Below are positions 8,935 through 16,585 of a stretch of 64,000 bases of DNA, piece after piece. The stretch comes from Proteocatella sphenisci DSM 23131. GTDB lineage: Bacteria > Bacillota > Clostridia > Peptostreptococcales > Filifactoraceae. The notes beneath the pieces were generated by a model. It ran no database searches. It was not told the DNA's origin and was given only the letters and a program-made list of their open reading frames with translations. The stretch's first letter is position 1. Each line of letters begins with the position of its first letter. Where the stretch lies: positions 62,001-126,000 of the forward strand of contig NZ_AUID01000001.1 in assembly GCF_000423525.1 (NCBI RefSeq), in the 5' to 3' direction. Both the position numbers and the translations under genes were made by a program.

Positions 8935-9752
8935 TACCCTCTTTCAATCTCTTCTAATGCTTTTTCAAGTTCCTCTGGCTTTGGTGCTACGCCATGCCAT
9001 CCAGCCTGATTTTCCATAAATGATACGCCTTTTCCTTTTGAAGTCTTTGCAATAATCATTGTTGGTTTATCAGTTATTTTTTTAGCTGAGTCTATAGCAT
9101 TTGAAATTTCATCAAAATCATGACCATTTATATCAATTACATTCCAGCCGAATGCCCTAAATTTTTCATCAAGAGGGTCAACGCCCATAACTTCACTGTT
9201 TTTTCCATCTATCTGAAGTCCATTGTTATCAAGAAAAGCGATTAGATTGTTCAGTTTATAATGTGATCCGGCCATTGCCGCTTCCCATATCTGCCCTTCT
9301 TGAGATTCACCATCACCTATTATAGCATACACATAATAGTTTAAATTCTGATATTTTGAAGACATTGCCATTCCTACAGCAGCGGAAAGTCCTTGTCCCA
9401 AAGAGCCCGTACTCATATCGATACCTGGTGTTCCCTTCATATCTGGATGTCCCTGAAGCATACAGTCAACTTGTCTCAGGTTTTCCATTTCAGTTGAACA
9501 AACATATCCTCTTTCACATAATGCAGCATATAGCGCCGGTGCCGCATGTCCTTTGGAAAGCACTAATCTGTCACGGTTTATCATAGTTGGATCTTCAGGG
9601 TTGATATTCATTTTTTCAAAATACAAGACTGTTAGAATATCAGCAATCGAGAGCGATCCTCCTGGATGACCTGAGTTAGCTTTTGCAATCATTTTAAGAA
9701 TGCTCTTTCTGATATTTTTAGAATGTAACTTTAAACTATTGTTATCCATCAT
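8934..9752 (-). CDS. transketolase, N-terminal subunit
   Basis: This is the thiamine-diphosphate-binding half of the split transketolase (272 residues). Seen are SGHPGGSLSIADILTVLYF, DRLVLSKGHAAPALYA, TGSLGQGLSAAVGMA, and the ThDP/Mg motif GDGESQEGQIWEA followed by NNGLQIDG. The start ATG at 9752 follows AAGGAG. It is cotranscribed with and translationally coupled to the C-terminal subunit. No other pentose phosphate genes adjoin it; upstream, also on the minus strand, lies the parE-parC operon. Confidence 0.93.
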   Translation of the reverse strand: MMDNNSLKLHSKNIRKSILKMIAKANSGHPGGSLSIADILTVLYFEKMNINPEDPTMINRDRLVLSKGHAAPALYAALCERGYVCSTEMENLRQVDCMLQGHPDMKGTPGIDMSTGSLGQGLSAAVGMAMSSKYQNLNYYVYAIIGDGESQEGQIWEAAMAGSHYKLNNLIAFLDNNGLQIDGKNSEVMGVDPLDEKFRAFGWNVIDINGHDFDEISNAIDSAKKITDKPTMIIAKTSKGKGVSFMENQAGWHGVAPKPEELEKALEEIERG

Positions 9753-9788
9753 TTTTACTCCTTAATTTATTAAAATAACACAATTATT

Positions 9789-9817
9789 ATTATATTACAT
9801 TAGAACAAATTTATCCA
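9789..9817 (-). promoter_or_regulatory. possible promoter for the transketolase genes
   Basis: On the minus strand TATAAT (9789-9794) is preceded after 17 nt by TGGATA, a weak -35. It lies in the 136-bp gap between parC and the transketolase genes. Only the -10 is convincing. Confidence 0.35.
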
Positions 9818-9888
9818 CGTTAATTTATTTTTCCACAAAGTTAAATTTCATAGATTCTCCCATGTAATTATACAATTATATTAATATC

Positions 9889-12012
9889 CTATAATTTTTT
9901 CATGGTTTTTGGAAGTTTTGGGCTTGTGTCTGATTTAATATTTTCATCTTGATTTGACAGTCTTGCTTCCACAACATTATCATTTTTTATAAGTTTAACC
10001 GCCTGAACTCCAGGACTGATCCTTGATGATACAGGAGAAAGTAAAGAAGTATTTAAGACTGAATATCTGTCAGTTGATGATTTTATATATATTTTTTTGT
10101 CATCTTCAAGTGGAATTATATCTATGAGCTTTGATTTTTCCGAATAAACTTTTTGAAGTTTCTTCCTAAATCCTTTTGTAATATATGCTTCATAGTTTAC
10201 TTTTGCTATTTTCCCATTTTCAAAAATAAGAGCAATATATTTATAGGCTATATTGGGATTTATAAGTTTTACTATTAGCTCATCTTGTTCAAAACCTAAA
10301 ATATTGGGCAAAAAATCACCCAGATTGGAGGATTTTGTATCAGCAAATTCATGAAGTTTTATTTGATACAAGTTAGCTTTATTTGTTATTCCCCATAAAG
10401 TCTCATTATTCCTCGCAGAAAAATTCTCCAAAAGAGCATCATCATCTTTGAATTTTTGTTCCGAATTTCCTCTTAGAGATATATCTGTAATTTTTTTGAA
10501 GTAATTATGCTCTGTAATATATAAATTCACTGCATAGTCTTCAATAGTATCTTCTTTGATATATACTTCAACGTCGTCTTTAACCAGTATTGTGGTCTTT
10601 CTTTCTTGAGAATATTTCTTCATGACATCTTTTAAATCTTTTTCTATATTCTTATTTTGAAGTTTTTTGCTATTTAGGAGATTGTGCCCTTGGGCTATTT
10701 CTTCTTTAAGTGTTTTTATTTCAGCCAGTCTTTTTAAAATATATTCTTTGTTAAGATTTCTCAACTTTATCTCACTTATATAATCTGCCTGTTCTTTGTT
10801 TAAATCAAAATATGACATCAAGGCTGGTATAACATCTTTTTCTAATTCTGCATTTCTTATTATTTTTATGGCTGTGTCTATATCCAGTATGATTTTTTCA
10901 AGTCCAAGCAGGAGATTAAGCTTAGATTGTCTTTTCCCTATGTCTGATTCTGTTCTCCTTAGAATACAACTTCTCCTGAAATCTACCCAGTTTGAAATTA
11001 TTTCTTTTACTCCCATTACTTTGGGACGGTTGTTTATGAGAATATTGAAATTGCACCCAAATGAATCCTCAAGAGCAGTCATTTTAAATAGTTTTGTCAT
11101 GAGTTTATCTGGGTTTGCACTTTTTTTATATTCAATTGTAATCTTAAGACCATTTAAGTCAGTTTCGTCTCTTATATCACTTATTTCCTTTATTTTTCCA
11201 GCTTTTATAAGTTCAATCACTTTTTCTATAATAACCTCTACGTTTGTAGTGTAGGGTATTTCGTACACCTCGATGAAATTATTTTTTTTATCGACTCGGT
11301 ATTTTGACCTTATTTTAAAGCTCCCTCTGCCATACTTAAATATTTCTTTCATTTCATCCGGATCGTATATAATTTCTCCACCATATGGAAAATCAGGTGC
11401 AATTACATAGTCTTCTACGAGAGTATCTTCATTTTCCATAAAAGCAATTGTATATCTGCACATTTCGCTTAGATTGAAACTTGGTATCGAGCTTGCCATT
11501 CCTACAGCAATCCCTTTGTTGGGATTTACAAGTATGTTTGGAAATCTCACTGGAAGAAGGGTAGGCTCTTTCATGGTAGAGTCATAATTATCTGCAAAAT
11601 CCACAGTGTCTTTGTCCACCTCTGAAAACAATTCCTCACATATATCCATGAGCTTTGCTTCGGTATATCTTGCAGCTGCAGCCTTCATATCTCTGGAGTA
11701 GTTTTTACCAAAATTACCCTTGGAATCAACGTAGGGATAGAGCAGTGCCTCGTTGCCCTTGGTCATTCTTACCATAGTTTCATATATAGCCTGGTCTCCA
11801 TGAGGGTTTAGCTTCATGGTCTGCCCTACAATATTTGCAGATTTTGTACGATTTCCTTTTTGTAAATTCATCTTATACATTGTGTATAGCAATTTTCTGT
11901 GAGAAGGTTTTAGACCATCAATCTGAGGAATTGCTCTGGAAACTATTACACTCATTGCATAAGGCATATAATTATCTTTTAACGTATCAACAATGTTTTT
12001 TGAAGTATTCAT
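9889..12012 (-). CDS. parC: DNA topoisomerase IV subunit A (ParC/GyrA family)
   Basis: This is the breakage-reunion subunit of a type IIA topoisomerase. The N-terminal core has IPQIDGLKPSHRKLLYTMY, the quinolone-resistance region with GNRTKSANIVGQTMKLNPHGD, and the AAARYTEAKL active-site tyrosine. IEVYEIPYTTNVE and a coiled-coil gate follow (about residues 330-470). Length is 707 residues against about 800-840 for GyrA and most ParC, so the C-terminal beta-propeller is shortened, and no clear GyrA-box (QRRGGKG) is visible; this argues for ParC. It begins 6 bp after the parE stop without a good Shine-Dalgarno sequence, suggesting translational coupling. Confidence 0.9.
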   Translation of the reverse strand: MNTSKNIVDTLKDNYMPYAMSVIVSRAIPQIDGLKPSHRKLLYTMYKMNLQKGNRTKSANIVGQTMKLNPHGDQAIYETMVRMTKGNEALLYPYVDSKGNFGKNYSRDMKAAAARYTEAKLMDICEELFSEVDKDTVDFADNYDSTMKEPTLLPVRFPNILVNPNKGIAVGMASSIPSFNLSEMCRYTIAFMENEDTLVEDYVIAPDFPYGGEIIYDPDEMKEIFKYGRGSFKIRSKYRVDKKNNFIEVYEIPYTTNVEVIIEKVIELIKAGKIKEISDIRDETDLNGLKITIEYKKSANPDKLMTKLFKMTALEDSFGCNFNILINNRPKVMGVKEIISNWVDFRRSCILRRTESDIGKRQSKLNLLLGLEKIILDIDTAIKIIRNAELEKDVIPALMSYFDLNKEQADYISEIKLRNLNKEYILKRLAEIKTLKEEIAQGHNLLNSKKLQNKNIEKDLKDVMKKYSQERKTTILVKDDVEVYIKEDTIEDYAVNLYITEHNYFKKITDISLRGNSEQKFKDDDALLENFSARNNETLWGITNKANLYQIKLHEFADTKSSNLGDFLPNILGFEQDELIVKLINPNIAYKYIALIFENGKIAKVNYEAYITKGFRKKLQKVYSEKSKLIDIIPLEDDKKIYIKSSTDRYSVLNTSLLSPVSSRISPGVQAVKLIKNDNVVEARLSNQDENIKSDTSPKLPKTMKKL

Positions 12013-12017
12013 ATTAT

Positions 12018-13997
12018 TTACAATTCATCAATTTGGCTTATATACATCTCTCCAAATTCTTCAATGTATTCCTTTCTAGTTTTTAGATCATCTCCCAAAA
12101 GAAATTCAAATGTTTCTTTAGTTTCCTGGGCATCTGACGTTGTAATCTTTATTAATCTTCTCGACTCTGGATTCATTGTGGTTTTCCACATCATTTCCGG
12201 GTCATTCTCACCAAGTCCTTTTGATCTTTGAAGTGTATAGTCGGATTTTATTTTTTCTAATATTTTGTTTTTTTCTTTATCCGAATAAGCAAAATAACTA
12301 TTTCTTTTTGTATTGATTTCATAAAGTGGAGATTCGGCTATAAAAATCCTTCCCTCTTCAATCAATGTAGGTGTTAGGATATAAAACATTGTAAGGAGAA
12401 GTGTTCTAATCTGGAAACCATCCACATCGGCATCAGTACATATTATAATTTTATCCCATTTGAGATTATTCAAATCAAATTGTACAAAGTCTTTAGCAAG
12501 TTTACTGTTTATTTCAATACCTGTGCCTATGACTTTTATTATATCGATTATGATATCACTTTTGAAAATCTTACCGTAATCAGCCTTAAGACAGTTAAGT
12601 ATCTTACCTCTTATAGGTATTATAGCCTGAAATTCAGCATCTCTTCCTAATTTACATGAACCAAGAGCGGAATCACCCTCAACAATATAAAGTTCTCTTC
12701 GATTCAAGTCTTTAGTTCTGCAATCCACAAATTTCTTTACTCTGTTTAATGCGTCCATACTCCCTGACAACTTGCCCTTTAATGCTTGCCTGGCCTTTTC
12801 TGCATTTTCCCTAGAACGCTTGTTTATCAATACCTGGTTTACAATCTTTTCAGCGTCCTCAGGATTCTCTATAAAATATATGTTGATTTTTTCTTTTAAA
12901 AATTCAGTAATAGCCTCTTGAATAAATTTATTATTAATAGCTTTTTTAGTCTGATTTTCATAAGAAGTTATTGTAGAAAATGAGTTTATAATTATAATCA
13001 AACTTTCTTGTATGTCAATGAAAGAGATTTTTTTCTCATTTTTCTGGTATTTATTATTATTTTTGATATATTGATCAATCACACTTACAAATGCTGATTT
13101 AACTGCTTTATCAGGAGACCCTCCGTGCTCAAGATAACTTGAGTTGTGATAATACTCCATTAATCTATCTGTTTTTGAAAAAGTGAATCCGACCTCAGCT
13201 TTCAGTTTATATTCAGGTTTATCTTCCCTGTCTCTGCCTCTGGTTTCGAGCTCTAAAAACTGATTTTCTATTAGATTGTCATCGCTTGTTACCTCTTTAA
13301 GATAATCTACTATTCCATTTTCATAGTAATATTCAAATTGACTGTCAGACTCTTCATCTATCAGAGTAAATTTAAGACCTTTGTTTGTAACTGCCTGTTT
13401 TTTCAAGGTATCCTTATAATAGTCGAGTGGAATATCTATATCTGTAAAAACTTCAAGATCGGGTCTGAATTTAATTTGTGTATACGTTTTTGAGTTTTTG
13501 GTTTCCTTTTTTAAAAGTCCCCCAACGTTATAGCCTTTTTCAAAGTGTATGTTATAAATATATCCATCGCGCGCAACTTCTACGTCCATATACTCAGAAG
13601 CATATTGAGTCGCGCATGCTCCCAGTCCATTTAAACCAAGCGAGTATTCATAGTTTCCATCAGTTTCATATTTTCCTCCTGCATACAGTTCTTCAAATAT
13701 CAATTCAAAATTGTATCTGTTTTCTACAGGATTATAATCTAAAGGCATTCCTCTGCCTTCGTCTCTTACCGTAATAGCCTTGTCAAGGTGTCTTATTACA
13801 AGTATTTCTTTTCCAAAACCTTCTCTAGCCTCATCAATTGAATTCGACAAGATTTCAAACATGGAGTGAGAGCATCCTTCAATTCCATCTGATCCAAATA
13901 TAACTCCTGGTCTAAGACGTACTCTGTCTGCCCCCTTTAGTGAGGTTATACTGGTATTATCATATTTTTTTACATTTTTTTTATTCAAATTTTTCAC
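12018..13997 (-). CDS. parE: DNA topoisomerase IV subunit B (ParE/GyrB family)
   Basis: This is the ATPase subunit of the type IIA topoisomerase, 659 residues. The GHKL ATPase motifs are SNSIDEAREGFG, VRDEGRGMPLDYNP and YSLGLNGLGACATQYAS. The transducer region follows. The TOPRIM domain has YIVEGDSALGSCKLGRDAEFQA and the metal-binding DADVDGFQIRTLLLTMFY. RSKGLGENDPEMMWKTTM is the C-terminal signature. Paired with parC directly downstream. The start lies behind AAAGGGTG, with a strong promoter at 14025-14053. ParE is preferred over GyrB because of the ParE-ParC pairing and the short ParC tail; the resident gyrBA would normally be near dnaA, outside this window. Confidence 0.92.
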   Translation of the reverse strand: MKNLNKKNVKKYDNTSITSLKGADRVRLRPGVIFGSDGIEGCSHSMFEILSNSIDEAREGFGKEILVIRHLDKAITVRDEGRGMPLDYNPVENRYNFELIFEELYAGGKYETDGNYEYSLGLNGLGACATQYASEYMDVEVARDGYIYNIHFEKGYNVGGLLKKETKNSKTYTQIKFRPDLEVFTDIDIPLDYYKDTLKKQAVTNKGLKFTLIDEESDSQFEYYYENGIVDYLKEVTSDDNLIENQFLELETRGRDREDKPEYKLKAEVGFTFSKTDRLMEYYHNSSYLEHGGSPDKAVKSAFVSVIDQYIKNNNKYQKNEKKISFIDIQESLIIIINSFSTITSYENQTKKAINNKFIQEAITEFLKEKINIYFIENPEDAEKIVNQVLINKRSRENAEKARQALKGKLSGSMDALNRVKKFVDCRTKDLNRRELYIVEGDSALGSCKLGRDAEFQAIIPIRGKILNCLKADYGKIFKSDIIIDIIKVIGTGIEINSKLAKDFVQFDLNNLKWDKIIICTDADVDGFQIRTLLLTMFYILTPTLIEEGRIFIAESPLYEINTKRNSYFAYSDKEKNKILEKIKSDYTLQRSKGLGENDPEMMWKTTMNPESRRLIKITTSDAQETKETFEFLLGDDLKTRKEYIEEFGEMYISQIDEL

Positions 13998-14006
13998 CCT
14001 TTTAAG

Positions 14007-14022
14007 TTATTGTTAGCAATAA
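14007..14022. repeat. small inverted repeat in the parE leader
   Basis: TTATTG-ttag-CAATAA forms a 6-bp hairpin between the parE -10 and its ribosome binding site. It may be an operator or simple AT-rich symmetry; no regulator is indicated. Confidence 0.3.
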
Positions 14023-14024
14023 TG

Positions 14025-14053
14025 ATTTTATAATAAAGAAATGAATTTATCAA
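14025..14053 (-). promoter_or_regulatory. sigma-A-type promoter for parE-parC
   Basis: On the minus strand TTGATA (14048-14053), a 17-nt spacer and TAAAAT (14025-14030) lie about 30 bp upstream of the parE start. Confidence 0.65.
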
Positions 14054-14080
14054 CAATTTTTAATTTCTTTTTTTTTACTA

Positions 14081-14109
14081 TTTACATTTTTCGATACTTA
14101 TAATAGAAT
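14081..14109 (+). promoter_or_regulatory. sigma-A-type promoter for the first HesB-like selenoprotein gene
   Basis: TTTACA (14081-14086) and TAGAAT (14104-14109) are separated by 17 nt, 47 bp ahead of the start codon. It is arranged divergently from the parE promoter. Confidence 0.6.
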
Positions 14110-14155
14110 ATTATAAAGTATATTAAATTTATTTATACAGATTAGGAGAATTTAT

Positions 14156-14482
14156 ATGAGCATAAACATAAGTGCAGAAGCTCTAAATGAGCTTAAGAGC
14201 ATTCTTAGTGATAAGCAGCTTGATGGAAATATAGTACGTGTATTCGTATCTGGTATGGGCTGAAGCGGTCCTCAATTCAACTTATCTCTGGATGAGATAA
14301 ACGATGATGATTTTTCATTAGTAGCTGATAATTTTACTTTCGTTGTTGAAAAAGAACTTGTCGATCAATTCGGCGGTTTTGAAATCAAATTTTTCGATGA
14401 GGACGGAGCATCTGGCGTTTACGTTGAAACAAGTGTTCAGCCTGAAAGCGGTTGTTCTGGATGTAGCGGAAGCTGTAGCTAA
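14156..14482 (+). CDS. IscA/HesB-like selenoprotein with Cys-rich tail (in-frame TGA = Sec36)
   Basis: A 108-codon frame runs from an ATG behind TTAGGAGAA to a TAA at 14480, with one internal TGA at 14261-14263 (codon 36). Read through as selenocysteine, the product has an IscA/HesB-type fold signature: a start INISAEALNELK, then VFVSGMG-U-SGPQFNLSLDE. This aligns with the SGCSGMAY region of IscA, so U36 replaces the first cluster-binding Cys. The tail CSGCSGSC supplies three more thiols, where IscA has CGC. The reading frame after the TGA keeps family character up to the stop, and a SECIS-like hairpin follows the TGA. HesB-like selenoproteins are known from selenium-using anaerobes; the role is unproven, with Fe-S or metal handling or redox possible. 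A gene caller would miss or split it. Confidence 0.9.
14282..14300 (+). promoter_or_regulatory. bacterial SECIS-like hairpin of the first selenoprotein gene
   Basis: TTATCTC (14282-14288) pairs perfectly with GAGATAA (14294-14300) around the 5-nt loop TGGAT. The loop begins 26 nt after the TGA and has G at its second position. These features fit the bacterial SECIS rules, in which the hairpin lies inside the coding region just 3' of UGA and is recognised by SelB. Confidence 0.75.
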
Positions 14483-14493
14483 AAAACATTTAA

Positions 14494-14523
14494 AATTCCT
14501 ATCTTATGATAGGAATTTTTTTA
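14494..14523. terminator. hairpin terminator between selenoprotein gene and unknown gene
   Basis: A 10-bp perfect stem (AATTCCTATC / GATAGGAATT) with loop ttat is followed by a T-run on the + strand, 12 bp after the selenoprotein stop. An A-run on the left flank lets it serve the convergent minus-strand gene as well. Confidence 0.8.
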
Positions 14524-14526
14524 TTT

Positions 14527-15927
14527 CTATTTATTTGTAAATTCAATGTTTAAAATTTTTCTTGGATCAAATTTTGATACTGAATCATCACGGTCTTTAT
14601 TGGATTCACTTGGAGTATAGCCTTTTAGAATCCATTTTTCCGAATTACTGTAATAGGCTCTTATGCTTTCAAGAAATGATTGATATGAAATCCCATCTGG
14701 CAGTATATAGTTCATTCCCAGCATATTTAAAATAAAGCTTGGCTCAAATTCTATTTTCGAAAATGTAAAAATCATATTTTTCAACTCTTCTTTTTGTACT
14801 TCTGAAATCTTATTGTGAGATTCTATTATCTCTAGAATTCTTGATAAAGCCAGACTTTCTTCATAATAAAAACTATCTCCTCTGTGGTACAATTCTTCAA
14901 TATCATATTCTTTATAACTGGTTATAGATTCATTTTGTATATCAATTAAATTTTGGATAACACCAACGAGTCCATGATGAACATACTCTCCAGCCATAAC
15001 AATATTAGAATAAATCTTCTTGTCTAAAATAGATTTCGGGAATGAAAATTCACAAAGTTTTTTGAGATGATTTTTGAATTGAGCTCTATCCATTATATTA
15101 GTTATTTGCTCGCTGATTAACGAGTATACTTTTTCTTCAAGTAAGTCAAATGGTATTATTCCATAAGAATTTACATATCCAATTGTCAGTTTTATTAGCT
15201 TAGTATTCAAGTCGTTATATTTATTTATATCATTAAAATTCAGTTTTTCCACAGCCACCATGACTTCTTGCGGTATTATAAGATAATTTATATTATTACT
15301 TTTAACCCTTGAAATAAGGCATCTAGATACAAAAAAATCAATTTTCAATTCTTCTGTCTCTTTTAGAATTTTATCAAATTCCATCATGCCTTCATGATAA
15401 ATAACCTGACCCAAGTAAGACAGATCTTCTTTACTTATGAGTCTTAATACCTCATTCAGATATTCAACCATATGTGGTTTTATAAAATCAATAGTTTCAT
15501 TTTTACTTAACCTCTGTGGCAAACCTAAATCTAGGAATGAAGCAATTTCTTTCAAGAATTCTATAGGGTATAAATTCTCAAATTTGTATGGTTTATGAAA
15601 ACTTATCCACTGCCCAAATGCCCTGTGAGACATCTGCTGCTGTCTATACTTCTTTTCCATTGATTTTACTTCTTTAGACAGATCCCCTATATTTTCAAGA
15701 TTTAAATTATTAAGATCAAGTTTATCTAAAAGATCTTTCATTTCTTTGCTTTCCATAGATTTACTAAGCGTTTCAATCATATCTTTATCAAGTTCCACAC
15801 CCATATTTCCTAGTATTTCTTTGAATTTATCTGTATTCTGATTATTGTTTGATTTAGGTTCTGTATTTGAATCTTTTGTTTTGTTCTTAATTTCATTAAA
15901 ATTTATTACCTTGTTCTTTTCATCCAT
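14527..15927 (-). CDS. hypothetical protein, function unknown (466 aa)
   Basis: I do not recognise this protein. Residues 1-110 are rich in Asn, Lys, Asp and Glu and look flexible or helical. They hold short hydrophobic-patterned repeats such as LDKLDLNNLNLENIGDL. From about residue 120 the chain becomes a globular, mainly alpha-helical domain with aromatic clusters (QWISFHKPYKFENLYP, EYVHHGLVGVIQNLI, YHRGDSFYYEESLAL, FEPSFILNMLGMNYILPDGISYQSF). No signal peptide, membrane segment, P-loop or metal-binding Cys cluster is seen. The start overlaps the ogt stop by 8 nt and has GGAGG 9 nt upstream, so it is cotranscribed with ogt. It sits between two selenoprotein genes on the opposite strand. Codon use resembles its neighbours. 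Confidence 0.85.
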   Translation of the reverse strand: MDEKNKVINFNEIKNKTKDSNTEPKSNNNQNTDKFKEILGNMGVELDKDMIETLSKSMESKEMKDLLDKLDLNNLNLENIGDLSKEVKSMEKKYRQQQMSHRAFGQWISFHKPYKFENLYPIEFLKEIASFLDLGLPQRLSKNETIDFIKPHMVEYLNEVLRLISKEDLSYLGQVIYHEGMMEFDKILKETEELKIDFFVSRCLISRVKSNNINYLIIPQEVMVAVEKLNFNDINKYNDLNTKLIKLTIGYVNSYGIIPFDLLEEKVYSLISEQITNIMDRAQFKNHLKKLCEFSFPKSILDKKIYSNIVMAGEYVHHGLVGVIQNLIDIQNESITSYKEYDIEELYHRGDSFYYEESLALSRILEIIESHNKISEVQKEELKNMIFTFSKIEFEPSFILNMLGMNYILPDGISYQSFLESIRAYYSNSEKWILKGYTPSESNKDRDDSVSKFDPRKILNIEFTNK

Positions 15928-16402
15928 TCAGGTTATCCTCCATTGATTTTAGAACACCTTTTTCATGTTCAATAAGAAATTTCTTTATATCTATACCACT
16001 GGCATATCCTACGAGCTTTCCATTTGAACCTATTACTCTGTGGCAGGGAACAACTATAGCATACCTGTTTTTGTTGTTTGCATTTCCCACCGCTCTATAT
16101 GCCTTGCTGGAGTCCACTCTTTGCGCTAATTCTTTATAGGTTATAGTCTGGCCAAAGGGTATTTGCATCAACTTTTGCCAAACTCTGTTCTGAAAATCCG
16201 TTCCTCCAAATTCTATATCTAGGTTAAATTCAGTTCTTTCACCTATGAAGTATTGGTGAATTTGTAGTCTTACAAATTCTGTAACAGGATTGGATTTTTT
16301 GTCAGATTCTGCTTCTTTAACAAAATTAACACCTGAAAGAATATGGTCTGAAGCGGAGATTTCTATAATTCCCACCGGGCTCTTATAATATGAATAATAC
16401 AT
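15920..16402 (-). CDS. ogt: methylated-DNA--protein-cysteine methyltransferase
   Basis: This suicide repair enzyme transfers the methyl group from O6-methylguanine to its own cysteine. The short N-terminal domain is followed by the DNA-binding/active domain. There FQNRVWQKLMQIPFGQTITYKELA is the helix-turn-helix region, with the RAVGNANNKN arginine finger. PCHRVIGSNGKLVGYASG carries the acceptor Cys. About 160 residues is the usual size. The frame can begin at a GTG at 16408, but AGGAGG lies against it, and the ATG at 16402 has correct 6-nt spacing. It is the first gene of a two-gene unit with the unknown protein and diverges from the second selenoprotein gene. Confidence 0.95.
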   Translation of the reverse strand: MYYSYYKSPVGIIEISASDHILSGVNFVKEAESDKKSNPVTEFVRLQIHQYFIGERTEFNLDIEFGGTDFQNRVWQKLMQIPFGQTITYKELAQRVDSSKAYRAVGNANNKNRYAIVVPCHRVIGSNGKLVGYASGIDIKKFLIEHEKGVLKSMEDNLNG

Positions 16403-16513
16403 CTTCACCCTCCTGTTATCAAAATTATGGATGTTAAATCTTAATACAAATCTATACTAATTATAACCTAAACTTGATGATAATTACAAATTTATATTTT
16501 TTTCTATCTTAAT

Positions 16514-16526
16514 GTGATATTATCAC
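16514..16526. repeat. 13-nt palindrome upstream of the second selenoprotein gene
   Basis: GTGATA-T-TATCAC is a perfect odd palindrome ending where the -35 for the TATACT hexamer (16549-16554) should be. It also lies in the ogt divergent region. Its shape suits a small dimeric repressor. It does not match Fur, PerR or Rex consensus sequences well, so no regulator is named. Confidence 0.45.
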
Positions 16527-16548
16527 TTATTTTTATTAAAATAAATGA

Positions 16549-16560
16549 TATACTTATAAT
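16549..16560 (+). promoter_or_regulatory. -10 region of the second selenoprotein gene
   Basis: TATACT (16549-16554) directly followed by TATAAT (16555-16560) provides two overlapping -10 choices 26-37 bp before the start codon. -35 matches are poor, which suits a regulated promoter. Confidence 0.4.
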
Positions 16561-16585
16561 TATAAAAAACAAAGGAGAGATAAAC

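Noticed and set aside
14261-14263. In-frame TGA read as a nonsense mutation making a pseudogene
   Set aside because: The frame stays intact with family motifs downstream, the TGA is at the conserved Cys position, a SECIS-like hairpin follows, and a second nearby gene shows the same pattern.
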